From an uncultured Lachnospiraceae bacterium (GTDB lineage: Bacteria; Bacillota; Clostridia; Lachnospirales; Lachnospiraceae): a stretch of DNA of 17,190 bases. Below, in pieces: positions 1 to 7,597 of this stretch. The notes beneath the pieces were generated by a model. The model was not told the DNA's origin. It did no database searches and saw only the letters and a list, made by a program, of their open reading frames with translations. Position numbers and translations under genes: made by a program. Within the stretch, counting starts at the first letter, position 1; each line of letters begins with the position of its first letter. The stretch is taken from assembly GCA_910583965.1 (NCBI GenBank), contig CAJUAE010000077.1, positions 1-17,190 of the forward strand. Direction: 5' to 3'.

Positions 1-104
1 TGGAAAAGGCGTTTACCATGTGATTATAGGGCTTCGTGTTTAGTTTTCGTGTTTCTTAAAAGCCTTGATTTATGCGGTGTTGCGGTGGTTGTCTATAAAT
101 ACTT

Positions 105-654
105 GCCCCGAACGGAGCTGGAAAAACAACGACGATACGCCATTTAATGGGATTTTTAAGACCTCAATCAGGAAAATGTACTATTGATGGTCTGGATTGT
201 TGGAACGAGAGAGATAAAGTGCAGGCAAAACTTGGCTATATTCCTGGTGAAATCAGTTTTTTTGATGATATGTCGGGCACAGACTTTTTAAAATTTATTG
301 CAGACTATCGTAGAATCGGTACACAGAGTCGTAAAGAAGAACTGTTGGAACGTTTTGAGTTAGACCCAAAAAGCAAGATAAAAAAGATGAGCAAAGGAAC
401 AAAGTAAAAGCTTGGAATTGTCGCCGCATTTATGCACAACCCTGATATTCTTTGTATTGCAGATGCTTGCAAATGTTGGCGGAAACGCCGAAAAAGCAAA
501 GTATTTCACATTTTTCACCTTGTTTTATCCAGATGGTATTATTGCTGGCGAAAGCAGTGCAATCATTGACATATTTATACTTTTGGCAAGCGCAATTATA
601 TTGTATGGGTTAGGAATTATAATATTTGAGAGAAAAGACTTGCATATCTAGTAC
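105..654 (+). pseudogene. Broken ABC transporter: ATPase remnant fused to permease C-terminus
   Basis: This is the wreck of an ABC exporter gene pair. A Walker A motif (PNGAGKTTT) is read in frame from about 108, but a stop at 96-98 lies just before it and the usual N-terminal strand is missing. The ATPase continues to MSKGTK, where a TAA at 405-407 replaces the Gln codon expected in the signature region (normally MSKGMKQKLG). Reading through gives KLGIVAAFMHNPDIL and stops resembling an ATPase at about 458, where Walker B (LDEPT) should follow. A second frame then carries about 60 residues typical of the C-terminus of the partner permease (KYFTFFTLF, a hydrophobic helix, ending FERKDLHI, stop at 652-654). 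The damage is therefore a 5' loss, a nonsense codon and an internal deletion removing the rest of the ATPase and most of the permease. No functional product is expected. Bases 1-104 show nothing I can assign. Confidence 0.8.
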
Positions 655-656
655 AA

Positions 657-755
657 GGGGCTGTTGCAAAATAGCGTATGCACGCACTATATGGTATAAA
701 TATCTGAAACATCTTAATCATATATTGTGGAATTGTCAAATTTTGCAATAGCCCC
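657..755. mobile_element. 99-bp element with IS-like terminal inverted repeats (MITE or IS relic)
   Basis: The ends are near-perfect inverted repeats: GGGGCTGTTGCAAAAT at the left and, read inward on the other strand, GGGGCTATTGCAAAAT at the right (15 of 16 identical). The form xxxxCTGTTGCAAA resembles the termini of IS6-family elements (IS26 ends GGCACTGTTGCAAA). Only about 67 bp lie between the repeats, with no room for a transposase. It is either a MITE-like derivative or a collapsed IS. No target-site duplication is obvious in the flanks. It lies directly downstream of the dead ABC transporter. Confidence 0.55.
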
Positions 756-782
756 ATTATTTTTCTATGTATTTCCTTTCTT

Positions 783-1010
783 GTGAACTACCCATTGTCT
801 AAAGCCAATGGGCTTCCTGCTTCATCGACCTCGTAACCAAACTTGTTTGGTTTACCTACTATCTCCACAGGCGTTAATTCGGGCAGTCCCTGCCCTATAA
901 CGGTTGATACCATACATTCCTACCTTGTATATTTTACGTGCCGAAGGAAAGCTTGGTTTTTGCATCATCATTTCTCAGCACAACCACCTATATACAGTTA
1001 TCAATGTTCG
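783..1010 (-). ncRNA. Orphan omegaRNA-like segment
   Basis: On the minus strand this stretch carries a box at 864-880 that matches 16 of 17 bases with the same box (11072-11088) downstream of the tnpB gene elsewhere in this window. Next come a perfect 8-bp hairpin (835-852, AACCAAAC/GTTTGGTT) and then GAAGCAGGAAGCCC with the right-end hairpin at 791-812. This order is what is seen where TnpB guide RNAs overlap the 3' end of IS200/IS605 elements. A guide, if made, would begin at about 782 and read toward 763. No tnpB is adjacent. Transcription is not shown. Confidence 0.45.
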
Positions 1011-1105
1011 TGTATGGATTTACCATAACAGAAAATATAGATCGTGGCAAGCGTTAGTTTTGTGGGCTTAACCCATCCTCTAAAGCTAATGGGATTGCGC
1101 CCACA
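783..1105 (-). mobile_element. Transposase-less IS200/IS605-type remnant with both end hairpins (PATE-like)
   Basis: Read on the minus strand, the lower-coordinate end has the form of an IS605-group right end: GAAGCAGGAAGCCC, then a hairpin (arms 791-797 and 806-812, loop of 8), then GGGTAGTTCAC. About 280 bp away is a second, nested hairpin (outer arms 1062-1067 and 1099-1104; inner CCCAT/ATGGG at 1072-1093). Its loop CTCTAAAGC resembles GTCTAAAGC of the first hairpin, so it may be the left end. No tnpA or tnpB frame lies between. This fits a palindrome-associated non-autonomous derivative, or an internally deleted IS. The exact ends are inferred. Confidence 0.5.
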
Positions 1106-1158
1106 TTAAAAAAATACTACCAAAATGATAATATTTTCAATTAATTATTTCCCATTCT

Positions 1159-2490
1159 TTAATAGCCATACCTCTTTCTATATTTCAAGAATAGAAAAAC
1201 AGACAAAGCAAGCGCCATCAATTCTGCTGCCGGTGTTGCCAACCAGATACCATTCACTCCAAGAAGCAAAGGAAGCACGATCATGGCAATCAACATAAAT
1301 ACAAACGATCTGGAAAATGCAAGAACAGCCGAAACAACGCCATTTGATAATGCGGTAAACATTCCACTGGCAAAGATATTAAACCCAATAAAGAACAATG
1401 CAACTGTACATATCCTATTTCCTGTTACTGCCAAAGCGTGTACTGGATTGTCTAGTCTTGCAAATACAGACACTAATGGCTTTGTCAGTAAAAAGGAAGC
1501 TGCAACCGTAATCACAGAAATAAATGTAATTACCTTTAAACTCACCGCAACCAATTTTTTCAATTTTTCATGGTTTTGTTCTCCATAATAAAAACTCAAC
1601 ATGGGCGCAACCCCATAAGAATACCCTGTGTAAAGAGAACTAACAAACATCAGTACATACATAATAATCGTAACCGCTGCAACGCCATCCTCCCCTACAT
1701 AATGAAGCATCGTCCAGTTAAACATCATTGTGATAATTCCAGTGACAAGTGCAGTTGCCATCTCCGAGCATCCATTTGTAGCTGCACTTACAAGAACTTT
1801 GAACCGCAACACAGGTTTCTTAAAATGCAACAAGCTCTTTTTATGGCTAAAAACAAACAGACCAACAACTGCTGTCACAGAATATCCAAGTCCAGTTGCA
1901 ATTGCCGCACCGCTAATTCCCATATCAACCCCTGCAATAAACACATAGTCAAGCACCATGTTCAAAACACCACCTGTCACAGAACAGGCTAAAGAAAGAT
2001 TAGCCTTTTCGCTGGCAATCATATAAAGAGTAAAGTTATTCATTAGAAGAATTGGCACAGTGAACGCCAGATAACGGCTTAAATATTCCATACAGTATCT
2101 TTCTACATCAGAGGAAAGGTTCATTCCAGCAAAAATCTGATGCATTGTCAGATACCCGACTATACACATCACAATCCCTACAATGACATTTATCAGAATC
2201 AAAAAGGTAAAATCTTCCTTTGCCTCGTCCGTCTTGTGCTCCCCCATCTTCTTCATAATAACTGCACTGCCGCCAGTGGCAAGCATGGTAGAGATTGCTG
2301 TGACAAGCTGGATAATCGGCGCTGTCAGATTAATTGCTGATAATGCATTCGTACCAATTAAATTTGACACAAATAGACCATCAACCATTGTATAAAAAGA
2401 CATAAATACTGTCATGACAATCGTTGGCACAGCAAATTTTAAAATATTGTTTAATGTTACAGGTTTTTCATATACGTTTAGGTTTTCCAT
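1159..2490 (-). CDS. MATE-family multidrug efflux transporter
   Basis: Membrane exporter of the multidrug and toxic compound extrusion family, expected to expel drugs or cations using an Na+ or H+ gradient. The protein has about twelve hydrophobic segments in two similar halves, with the typical N-terminal region FAVPTIVMTVFMSFYTMVDG and a family-typical length of 443 aa. I place the start at the ATG at 2488-2490 (MENLNVYEK). A TTG 15 nt upstream is also open, but it falls inside the GGAG ribosome binding site that serves this ATG (GGAGAAAAAGTTTATG). The gene is divergent from a MerR regulator, and its promoter (2583-2613) has the 19-bp spacer of MerR-activated promoters. It is therefore probably induced by a compound sensed by that regulator. 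The substrate cannot be told from sequence. Confidence 0.9.
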   Translation of the reverse strand: MENLNVYEKPVTLNNILKFAVPTIVMTVFMSFYTMVDGLFVSNLIGTNALSAINLTAPIIQLVTAISTMLATGGSAVIMKKMGEHKTDEAKEDFTFLILINVIVGIVMCIVGYLTMHQIFAGMNLSSDVERYCMEYLSRYLAFTVPILLMNNFTLYMIASEKANLSLACSVTGGVLNMVLDYVFIAGVDMGISGAAIATGLGYSVTAVVGLFVFSHKKSLLHFKKPVLRFKVLVSAATNGCSEMATALVTGIITMMFNWTMLHYVGEDGVAAVTIIMYVLMFVSSLYTGYSYGVAPMLSFYYGEQNHEKLKKLVAVSLKVITFISVITVAASFLLTKPLVSVFARLDNPVHALAVTGNRICTVALFFIGFNIFASGMFTALSNGVVSAVLAFSRSFVFMLIAMIVLPLLLGVNGIWLATPAAELMALALSVFLFLKYRKRYGY

Positions 2491-2582
2491 AAACTTTTTC
2501 TCCAATCACCAAGATGTACTTGCAAAGTCTTTTGTTCCAGATATTGCAAAAGTATATCTTGTATTTTCTTCCTATATATCGT

Positions 2583-2613
2583 ATCATAGACCATACAGTA
2601 ACAGTACAGTCAA
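2583..2613 (-). promoter_or_regulatory. MerR-type promoter of the MATE gene (19-bp spacer)
   Basis: On the minus strand: -35 TTGACT (2608-2613), a 19-bp spacer, -10 TATGAT (2583-2588). The spacer contains an imperfect dyad (6 of 9 positions matching across a 3-bp centre). A 19-bp spacer is too long for free RNA polymerase and is the hallmark of promoters that MerR proteins untwist. The spacer matches 15 of 19 positions with that of the serine-hydrolase promoter at 4775-4805. A weak opposing promoter for the MerR gene (TTGTAT 2559-2564, 17 bp, TATCAT 2582-2587) overlaps the -10, which would allow autoregulation. Confidence 0.75.
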
Positions 2614-2643
2614 ATTTATTAACATAAAAGAGGTAGATTCATT

Positions 2644-3462
2644 ATGAATAAAACAAATAAGCTTCTTACAATTGGTCAGTTTGCCACCATGCATGGAATC
2701 AATAAAAAAACATTAATGTGGTATGATGAAATCGGATTATTTAAACCTGCCTGTATCAATCCTGAAAATGGATATCGGTGCTATAACTATCATCAAAGCC
2801 CTATCTTGGAAACAATCCTTTTACTTCGGGAATTGGATGTTTCCATTCCTGAAATACAGGATTTTATGAAAAACCGCTCTGCTGGCAATTTAAAAGACCT
2901 TTTGGAAGATAAAATAGCAGCCCTTGACCTGCGTATTACGCATCTGCAGGCAGTTCGCACCACCCTATGTACACACCACCAAAACATGTCTACTCTGTTG
3001 ACAATGAATTTATCTGAAATCAGCATTGTCGAACGCAAAGAACGTTATCTGGTCACAGTTGATATCAATCAGGAAACCTCTTTTGAAGATGAAGTAGAAC
3101 TTATTACAGCCGAAACGGAAAAATATCAGCTTGGACGCTTGCATGATGCCTCCTATGGTTCCATGATTCCTGTTTCCAGTCTTCTTGCTGGCAATTATAA
3201 CGATTATTCCAAACTGTTTATTGAGATTCCCTTCCTTACATATCAGACAGGTCTTCACATACCTCCTACGGGAAAATACTTAAGTGCTTTTCATAAAGGG
3301 GATTGGGATAAACTCCCTCAGCGGTACGAAGAAATTTTTGCATTTGCCAAACAACACAATCTAACACTTCATGATTTTGCTTATGAAATGGGAATCAATG
3401 AGAATGTCATTGACCGGATTGACGATTACATTGTACAAATTGAAATCCCTATTGATGGATAA
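2644..3462 (+). CDS. MerR-family regulator with GyrI-like effector domain
   Basis: A one-component drug-sensing activator of the BmrR/Mta type. Residues 7-75 form the MerR winged helix-turn-helix (LTIGQFATMHGINKKTLMWY, then the NPENGYRCY wing). A helical dimerisation region lies at about 80-125 (LEDKIAALDLRITHLQ). The C-terminal half, about 130-270, looks like a GyrI-like/BmrR ligand pocket: short beta-alpha repeats, a central GSMIPVSSLL and the IEIPI ending. The start is preceded by AGAGG at a suitable distance. Total length 272 aa is normal for this subfamily. It is divergent from the MATE gene across a 19-bp-spacer promoter, and an almost identical operator precedes the serine hydrolase gene about 2 kb away. 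I infer that it activates both genes in response to a small hydrophobic or cationic ligand. No clear terminator follows it. Confidence 0.88.
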   Translation: MNKTNKLLTIGQFATMHGINKKTLMWYDEIGLFKPACINPENGYRCYNYHQSPILETILLLRELDVSIPEIQDFMKNRSAGNLKDLLEDKIAALDLRITHLQAVRTTLCTHHQNMSTLLTMNLSEISIVERKERYLVTVDINQETSFEDEVELITAETEKYQLGRLHDASYGSMIPVSSLLAGNYNDYSKLFIEIPFLTYQTGLHIPPTGKYLSAFHKGDWDKLPQRYEEIFAFAKQHNLTLHDFAYEMGINENVIDRIDDYIVQIEIPIDG

Positions 3463-3542
3463 CTGTAAACTCTCCTATATTTTACATTCATGAAAGCAGC
3501 CCACGCTGTAAAGGCTCACTCAAAATAACAATATCGACTGTT

Positions 3543-4730
3543 CTATGAAATCCCATCTGCAATAGCTCGGAAAAATTCTATATGCTTTAGTTCATAATCT
3601 TCTGCCATAAAATCAGGGTCTGCGCTAGTCTTTACAATAATTATCTGCTTTGACGGATTGACATAAATCCACTGCCCATAGACGCCTATCGCCATAAATT
3701 CACCCTGATTTCCTTCTGGCACCCACCACTGATATCCATATCCAATCACATTATAAGCATCTCTGTTCGCGCCCGGTTTGGAATATTCTGCACTGACATC
3801 CATACTCTCTTTTACCCATTCTTTTGTAAGAATTTGCTTCCCCTGATAACTGCCCTCATTCAAATACAACCTCGCAAATCGCGCATAGTCTCTAAGAGAA
3901 ACACTTAGTCCTCCCATTGCAAGTTCTGTGTCATTGCTTAATGTCCAATATGCATCATGTTCTACTCCAATCTTTTTCCAGAGCTTTTCTTCCATATATT
4001 CTGCGAGACCGCATCCAGTGGCATTTTTAATGACCTGTCCCAAAATCTCTGTATTAATACTCAAATACCTTCGATAAGTATAGGGTTCCTCTTGCAATCC
4101 ATATTTTGCAATAACCTTCATTGCAGGTGTACCTATTAAAGTACGCATAGAAAAATTACTCATATCGGTATCTTCATCAAAATTAATTCCAGAAGCCATT
4201 TGCAAGCACGCTCTAATAGGAATATTTTCCAACTCCGTTCCAACAAACTCTGGAATATACTTCCCAATCGGATCCTCAATACTTTCAATATATCCTTCTG
4301 ATACAGCAATCCCCATTAAAGCCGACACAAAGGACTTTCCCATCGAATTGGAAGAAAACAATGTATTTTCATCTCCGCCAAAAAAGTATTCTTCGTATTT
4401 AATTACATCATTTTTAATAACAAGCATAGCCGAAGTTTTCGTATCCTCCATAAATTTTTCAGAAGGATAAAATGTATCTTTAAAATGAAACCCTTCTGCC
4501 AATTTAGTGTTATCTTCTTTCAAAAAGTGAAATGTTTCTCCTTCTTTGCTTATTTTCTTCGTCGGTTGTATTTCTGGTGTATGCTGAAATGTATGTGCTA
4601 AATTTTCATTTTTAAAACTATTTAGCGATGTATAAAGTATTTTAATTTTTTCTCCAAAACAGAGCCACAATACCCCAATTACAATGACAGCACCAACAAT
4701 AACTATACCAAATCGTTTCATTTTTTTCAT
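3543..4730 (-). CDS. Membrane-anchored serine hydrolase, beta-lactamase/NylB-like (COG1680 type)
   Basis: A probable extracytoplasmic serine hydrolase of the class C beta-lactamase/DD-peptidase fold. Residues 5-27 form an uncleaved signal anchor (MKKMKRF then a hydrophobic stretch). A linker follows, then the catalytic domain from about 80. The nucleophile motif SxxK is visible as S129-M-G-K132, and the YxSxN motif as Y222-L-S-I-N226, the version seen in 6-aminohexanoate-dimer hydrolase relatives. The C-terminal part has GQWIYVNPSKQIIIVKTSAD, matching the last active-site strand region. Length (395 aa) fits the family. Real substrates vary (esters, amides, peptides), so beta-lactam hydrolysis should not be assumed. 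Its promoter has the same spacer operator as the MATE gene, pointing to co-induction by the MerR regulator. The ribosome binding site AAGGA lies about 12 nt upstream of the ATG. Confidence 0.85.
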   Translation of the reverse strand: MKKMKRFGIVIVGAVIVIGVLWLCFGEKIKILYTSLNSFKNENLAHTFQHTPEIQPTKKISKEGETFHFLKEDNTKLAEGFHFKDTFYPSEKFMEDTKTSAMLVIKNDVIKYEEYFFGGDENTLFSSNSMGKSFVSALMGIAVSEGYIESIEDPIGKYIPEFVGTELENIPIRACLQMASGINFDEDTDMSNFSMRTLIGTPAMKVIAKYGLQEEPYTYRRYLSINTEILGQVIKNATGCGLAEYMEEKLWKKIGVEHDAYWTLSNDTELAMGGLSVSLRDYARFARLYLNEGSYQGKQILTKEWVKESMDVSAEYSKPGANRDAYNVIGYGYQWWVPEGNQGEFMAIGVYGQWIYVNPSKQIIIVKTSADPDFMAEDYELKHIEFFRAIADGIS

Positions 4731-4774
4731 AACCTGATTTCCTTTCTTTTGTTTTATTTTCTTATTTCTTCTTT

Positions 4775-4805
4775 ATTCTAAACCGTACAGTAACAGTCTA
4801 GTCAA
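4775..4805 (-). promoter_or_regulatory. Second MerR-type promoter, for the serine hydrolase
   Basis: On the minus strand: -35 TTGACT (4800-4805), a 19-bp spacer (4781-4799), -10 TAGAAT (4775-4780). On the plus strand the spacer reads AACCGTACAGTAACAGTCT, against GACCATACAGTAACAGTAC at the MATE promoter, so 15 of 19 positions agree. The identical core TACAGTAACAGT is the likely binding site of the MerR regulator encoded at 2644-3462. Confidence 0.75.
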
Positions 4806-4835
4806 TACCCATTTAACATTATTATATAAAAAATA

Positions 4836-4885
4836 CATTCTCAGTGATTCTATAAAAATTTAAAATTATAGAATCACTAAGAATG
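4836..4885. repeat. Long AT-rich hairpin, 19-bp arms
   Basis: Arms 4836-4854 and 4867-4885 are complementary with one mismatch, around a 12-nt AT loop. On the minus strand the right arm is followed by TATTTTTTATA, so it could end leftward transcription coming from the dead hxlR-like gene, insulating the MerR-controlled promoter at 4775-4805. There is no GC-rich stem, so a conventional terminator is not certain; a small palindromic repeat element is the alternative. Confidence 0.5.
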
Positions 4886-4919
4886 CATTCTAATTTCAAT
4901 TATTTTAATTTGTTAAGAT

Positions 4920-5171
4920 TTAATATATTCGACACAAATGGAATTACTATTTCTTTTAAAATCATATTGATATTCTTTAATTTTTTACTTGAATCAAAGA
5001 ATATTGCAAAATATTTCCAACAGATTTTTTAACGCTCCAAAACGCTTTGTACCTTGCAGCAGACCATGCCATGCATAATAAGAACCTTCCAACGGTCACT
5101 GATAAGCATTAAAATGGTTTCTATCGGACAGGTAAATAAATTTTTTTAATAAAAATCCCTTACTTCTTCAT
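4920..5171 (-). pseudogene. Decayed HxlR-family transcriptional regulator
   Basis: Read on the minus strand, 5130-5062 gives CPIETILMLISDRWKVLIM, the hallmark of the HxlR/YodB winged-helix family (normally CPVETTLMLIGNKWKVLI). The next pieces of the same fold occur in other frames: GTKRFGALK, then SVGNI with a degraded continuation, then a stretch like REVxPxV near 4950. At least two indels separate these, and an in-frame stop (5143-5141 area) lies upstream of the CPIET block, so another shift is needed to reach the likely start ATG at 5171. The C-terminal 30 or so residues are missing. It is divergent from an intact oxidoreductase, the usual HxlR arrangement, so the neighbour has probably lost its dedicated regulator. 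Confidence 0.72.
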
Positions 5172-5186
5172 AATAGTTTCTTTTAG

Positions 5187-5242
5187 GTAACTACAGCACA
5201 ATAAAGTGCTTACTTTACGTTTTTACTCTACAGATATATTAT
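5187..5242 (+). promoter_or_regulatory. Oxidoreductase promoter with HxlR-type operator
   Basis: A sigma-A promoter is visible: -35 TTTACG (5214-5219), 17 bp, -10 TATTAT (5237-5242). Directly upstream, 5187-5213 reads GTAACTAC, then AGCAC-6-GTGCT, then TTAC, a GTAA...TTAC bounded dyad like the sites bound by HxlR/YodB-type repressors. It lies in the divergent region between the dead HxlR gene and its likely target. Binding is inferred from pattern and context. Confidence 0.5.
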
Positions 5243-5309
5243 AGTCTTACAGGCAGGGAAAATAAACCGCAAACAAAATCAAAAAAGAAAATATAGGAGG
5301 AACGAGGCT

Positions 5310-5939
5310 ATGAAAATCGCAGTTATTTGTGCAAATGGTAAAGAAGGTAAGTTGATTGTCGAGGAAGCTATCACAAGAGGGGCAGATGTTACTGCCATTG
5401 TGCGTGGAGAAAACCAATCAGCAGCAAAACAGGTCATTCAGAAAGACCTGTTTGATTTGACCGCAGCCGATTTGGAGGGCTTTGATGTTGTGATTGACGC
5501 TTTTGGTGCATGGACGCCGAAAACGCTACCACAACATAGCACTTCCCTGAAACATCTTTGCGACCTTGTAAGTGGCAAGAGAACAAGACTTCTTGTTGTT
5601 GGCGGAGCGGGTAGCCTATATGTGAACCCAGAGCATACAATACAGGTCATGGACGGGGCAGACTTCCCAGAAATGTTCAAGCCACTTGCTTCCAATATGG
5701 GAAAAGCACTTGATGCGCTTCGAACTAGAACTGATGTAAGATGGACATATATTAGTCCTGCCGGCGATTTCCAAGCAGATGGGGCAAAAACCGGAAAATA
5801 TATCTTAGCCGGTGAAGAATTGACATTGAACACTAAAGGAGAAAGCGTAATCAGTTATGCCGACTATGCAGTTGCTATGGTTGATGAAGCCTTAAATGGC
5901 AACCACATTCAGCAGAGAATTTCAGTTGTAGCAGAATAA
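5310..5939 (+). CDS. NAD(P)-binding oxidoreductase (atypical SDR, NmrA-like)
   Basis: A 209-aa cytosolic protein with a Rossmann fold. The N-terminal strand and dinucleotide loop read MKIAVICANGKEGKLIVEEA, an atypical form of GxxGxxG, followed by the second strand DVTAIVRG. DLFDLTAADLEGFDVVIDAFG and LLVVGGAGSLYVNP match the later strands of atypical short-chain dehydrogenases of the YwnB/YhfK kind. There is no clear YxxxK catalytic pair, so it may bind NAD(P)H for quinone, flavin or redox sensing and not act as a classical dehydrogenase. AGGAGG lies 9 nt before the ATG. Relatives commonly sit next to HxlR regulators responding to electrophile or redox stress. Here that regulator is degenerate, so expression may now be constitutive or controlled in trans. 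Confidence 0.8.
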   Translation: MKIAVICANGKEGKLIVEEAITRGADVTAIVRGENQSAAKQVIQKDLFDLTAADLEGFDVVIDAFGAWTPKTLPQHSTSLKHLCDLVSGKRTRLLVVGGAGSLYVNPEHTIQVMDGADFPEMFKPLASNMGKALDALRTRTDVRWTYISPAGDFQADGAKTGKYILAGEELTLNTKGESVISYADYAVAMVDEALNGNHIQQRISVVAE

Positions 5940-6013
5940 AACAGAAAGACTTCTTTATCTGATAAAATGCGGGCAACTTTCGCTGCATAGTTCTTCTCTG
6001 CATTCGTGCACCT

Positions 6014-6052
6014 AAAAAGAGGGTGATTATGATAAATAATCACCCTCTTTTT
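6014..6052. terminator. Strong bidirectional rho-independent terminator
   Basis: Arms 6014-6029 and 6037-6052 pair perfectly over 16 bp (A5-GAGGGTGATTA with its complement) around a 7-nt loop, giving an A-tract on one side and a T-tract on the other. It closes the plus-strand oxidoreductase transcript and can also stop minus-strand transcripts arriving from gdhA. A smaller hairpin CCCGC-TTTT-GCGGG lies at 6071-6084. Confidence 0.88.
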
Positions 6053-6205
6053 ACACACTACTCCCATATGCCCGCTTTTGCGGGTACTCAAATCAGGATG
6101 TATGAAATACTAATTTCACACTATTTGTTAGTGTTGTTGATATGTTGTTGTGAATATTTTTTATCATTGTAAAAACTAATAACTATAAGGATTCTTTTTT
6201 CCTCA

Positions 6206-7540
6206 TTAGCACACGCCCTGCGCAAGCATTGCATTAACTACCTTCTCGAAACCTGCTATGTTTGCACCAGCCACATAGTTGCCTTCCATGCCATATCTCT
6301 TTGCTGCATCATCAATATTATGATAAATATTTACCATAATATTCTGCAATTTTGCGTCAACTTCCTCAAAACTCCAGCTCAAACGCTCACTATTCTGTGA
6401 CATCTCCAATGCTGATGTAGCAACACCACCTGCATTTGCAGCCTTACCACCAACAAACCATACACCATTCTGCTGCAAATACTCTGTCGCATCAATTGTT
6501 GTAGGCATGTTTGCGCCCTCGCAGACACATTTGCAACCATTTGCTACAAGCTGCTTTGCATCCTCAATAAGAAGTTCATTTTGTGTTGCACATGGAAGTG
6601 CAATATCGCACTTAATCTGCCATACTCCGCGTCCTTCGTGATACTCTGCACTAGGTCTTGCTGCTGCGTACTCTGTCAATCTCGCTCTCTTTACTTCTTT
6701 TACTTCTTTAAGCAGAGCAACATCAATTCCTTCTGCATCATAAATCCAACCTGTAGAATCAGAACATGTAACAACCTTTGCACCCATCTGCTGTGCCTTT
6801 TGTGTCGCATAAATTGCAACATTTCCAGCACCAGATACAACGACTGTCTTACCTTCTATAGACTCACCGTGACACTTCATCAATTCCTGTGTCAGATAAA
6901 GAAGACCATAACCAGTCGCTTCTGTACGTGCCAAAGAGCCACCATATGTAAGTCCCTTACCTGTGAGTACCCCCTCAAAAGTACCTTTAATTCTCTTGTA
7001 CTGTCCGAACATAAAACCAATTTCTCTTGCACCTGTCCCAATATCCCCAGCCGGAACATCCACATCTGCACCAATGTACTTAGAAAGCTCTGTCATAAAA
7101 CTTTGGCAGAACGCCATAATCTCTCTATCAGACTTGCCCTTTGGGTCAAAATCAGAGCCACCCTTGCCACCACCAATTGGCAAACTTGTGAGAGAATTTT
7201 TGAAAATCTGCTCAAATCCCAAAAACTTAATAATCCCCAAATTTACAGAAGGGTGTAAGCGAAGGCCTCCCTTGTAAGGTCCAATCGCATTGTTAAACTG
7301 TACGCGGAATCCCCTGTTTACCTGCACCTGTCCTTTGTCATCTACCCATGGTACACGAAACATAAGCTGACGATCAGGCTCTGTAATTCTCTCGAGAATT
7401 GCGTTCTTTTTGTAAAGCTCCTCATTTGCCTCAACAACAGGTCTAAGTGAATTTAAAACCTCTGTCACAGCCTGGATAAACTCCGGCTCGCTTGCATTCT
7501 TTTTCTTTACAAGCTCTAAAACCTCATCTACATAAGACAT
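6206..7540 (-). CDS. gdhA: NADP-specific glutamate dehydrogenase
   Basis: Catalyses reductive amination of 2-oxoglutarate with ammonium and NADPH to glutamate, a main route of ammonium assimilation in gut clostridia. Length 444 aa is typical of the hexameric bacterial enzyme. Visible features: substrate-binding K90 in GPYKGGLR, catalytic K126 in PIGGGKGGSDFDPKGKS, D166 in VDVPAGDIGTG, and a Rossmann loop VVVSGAGNVAIYA in the nucleotide domain. The C-terminus has the conserved ANAGGVATSALEMSQNS. The ATG is preceded by AAGGAGGAG, a strong ribosome binding site. It is monocistronic, with its own sigma-A promoter at 7624-7652 and a perfect palindrome in the leader (7598-7611) that may be an operator. 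No convincing terminator directly follows the stop, though the bidirectional hairpin at 6014-6052 could serve. Confidence 0.96.
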   Translation of the reverse strand: MSYVDEVLELVKKKNASEPEFIQAVTEVLNSLRPVVEANEELYKKNAILERITEPDRQLMFRVPWVDDKGQVQVNRGFRVQFNNAIGPYKGGLRLHPSVNLGIIKFLGFEQIFKNSLTSLPIGGGKGGSDFDPKGKSDREIMAFCQSFMTELSKYIGADVDVPAGDIGTGAREIGFMFGQYKRIKGTFEGVLTGKGLTYGGSLARTEATGYGLLYLTQELMKCHGESIEGKTVVVSGAGNVAIYATQKAQQMGAKVVTCSDSTGWIYDAEGIDVALLKEVKEVKRARLTEYAAARPSAEYHEGRGVWQIKCDIALPCATQNELLIEDAKQLVANGCKCVCEGANMPTTIDATEYLQQNGVWFVGGKAANAGGVATSALEMSQNSERLSWSFEEVDAKLQNIMVNIYHNIDDAAKRYGMEGNYVAGANIAGFEKVVNAMLAQGVC

Positions 7541-7597
7541 ACTGACTCCTCCTTAATTAATAAAAATATCCCTTTCAAACAATGTGCCTTTCAACAC

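Noticed and set aside
1..144. Open frame at the window start overlapping the Walker A region
   Set aside because: The ATPase frame clearly explains the sequence from 105 on; the other frame shows no family features.
1570..1992. 140-codon plus-strand frame
   Set aside because: Antisense to the MATE transporter gene, with His/Asn/Cys-rich content unlike a real protein.
5438..5833. 131-codon minus-strand frame
   Set aside because: Antisense to the NAD(P)-binding oxidoreductase and without start signals.
6581..7258. 225-codon open frame on the plus strand
   Set aside because: It is fully antisense to gdhA, rich in Cys and Ser from reversed codons, and has no ribosome binding site; a shadow of a real gene.
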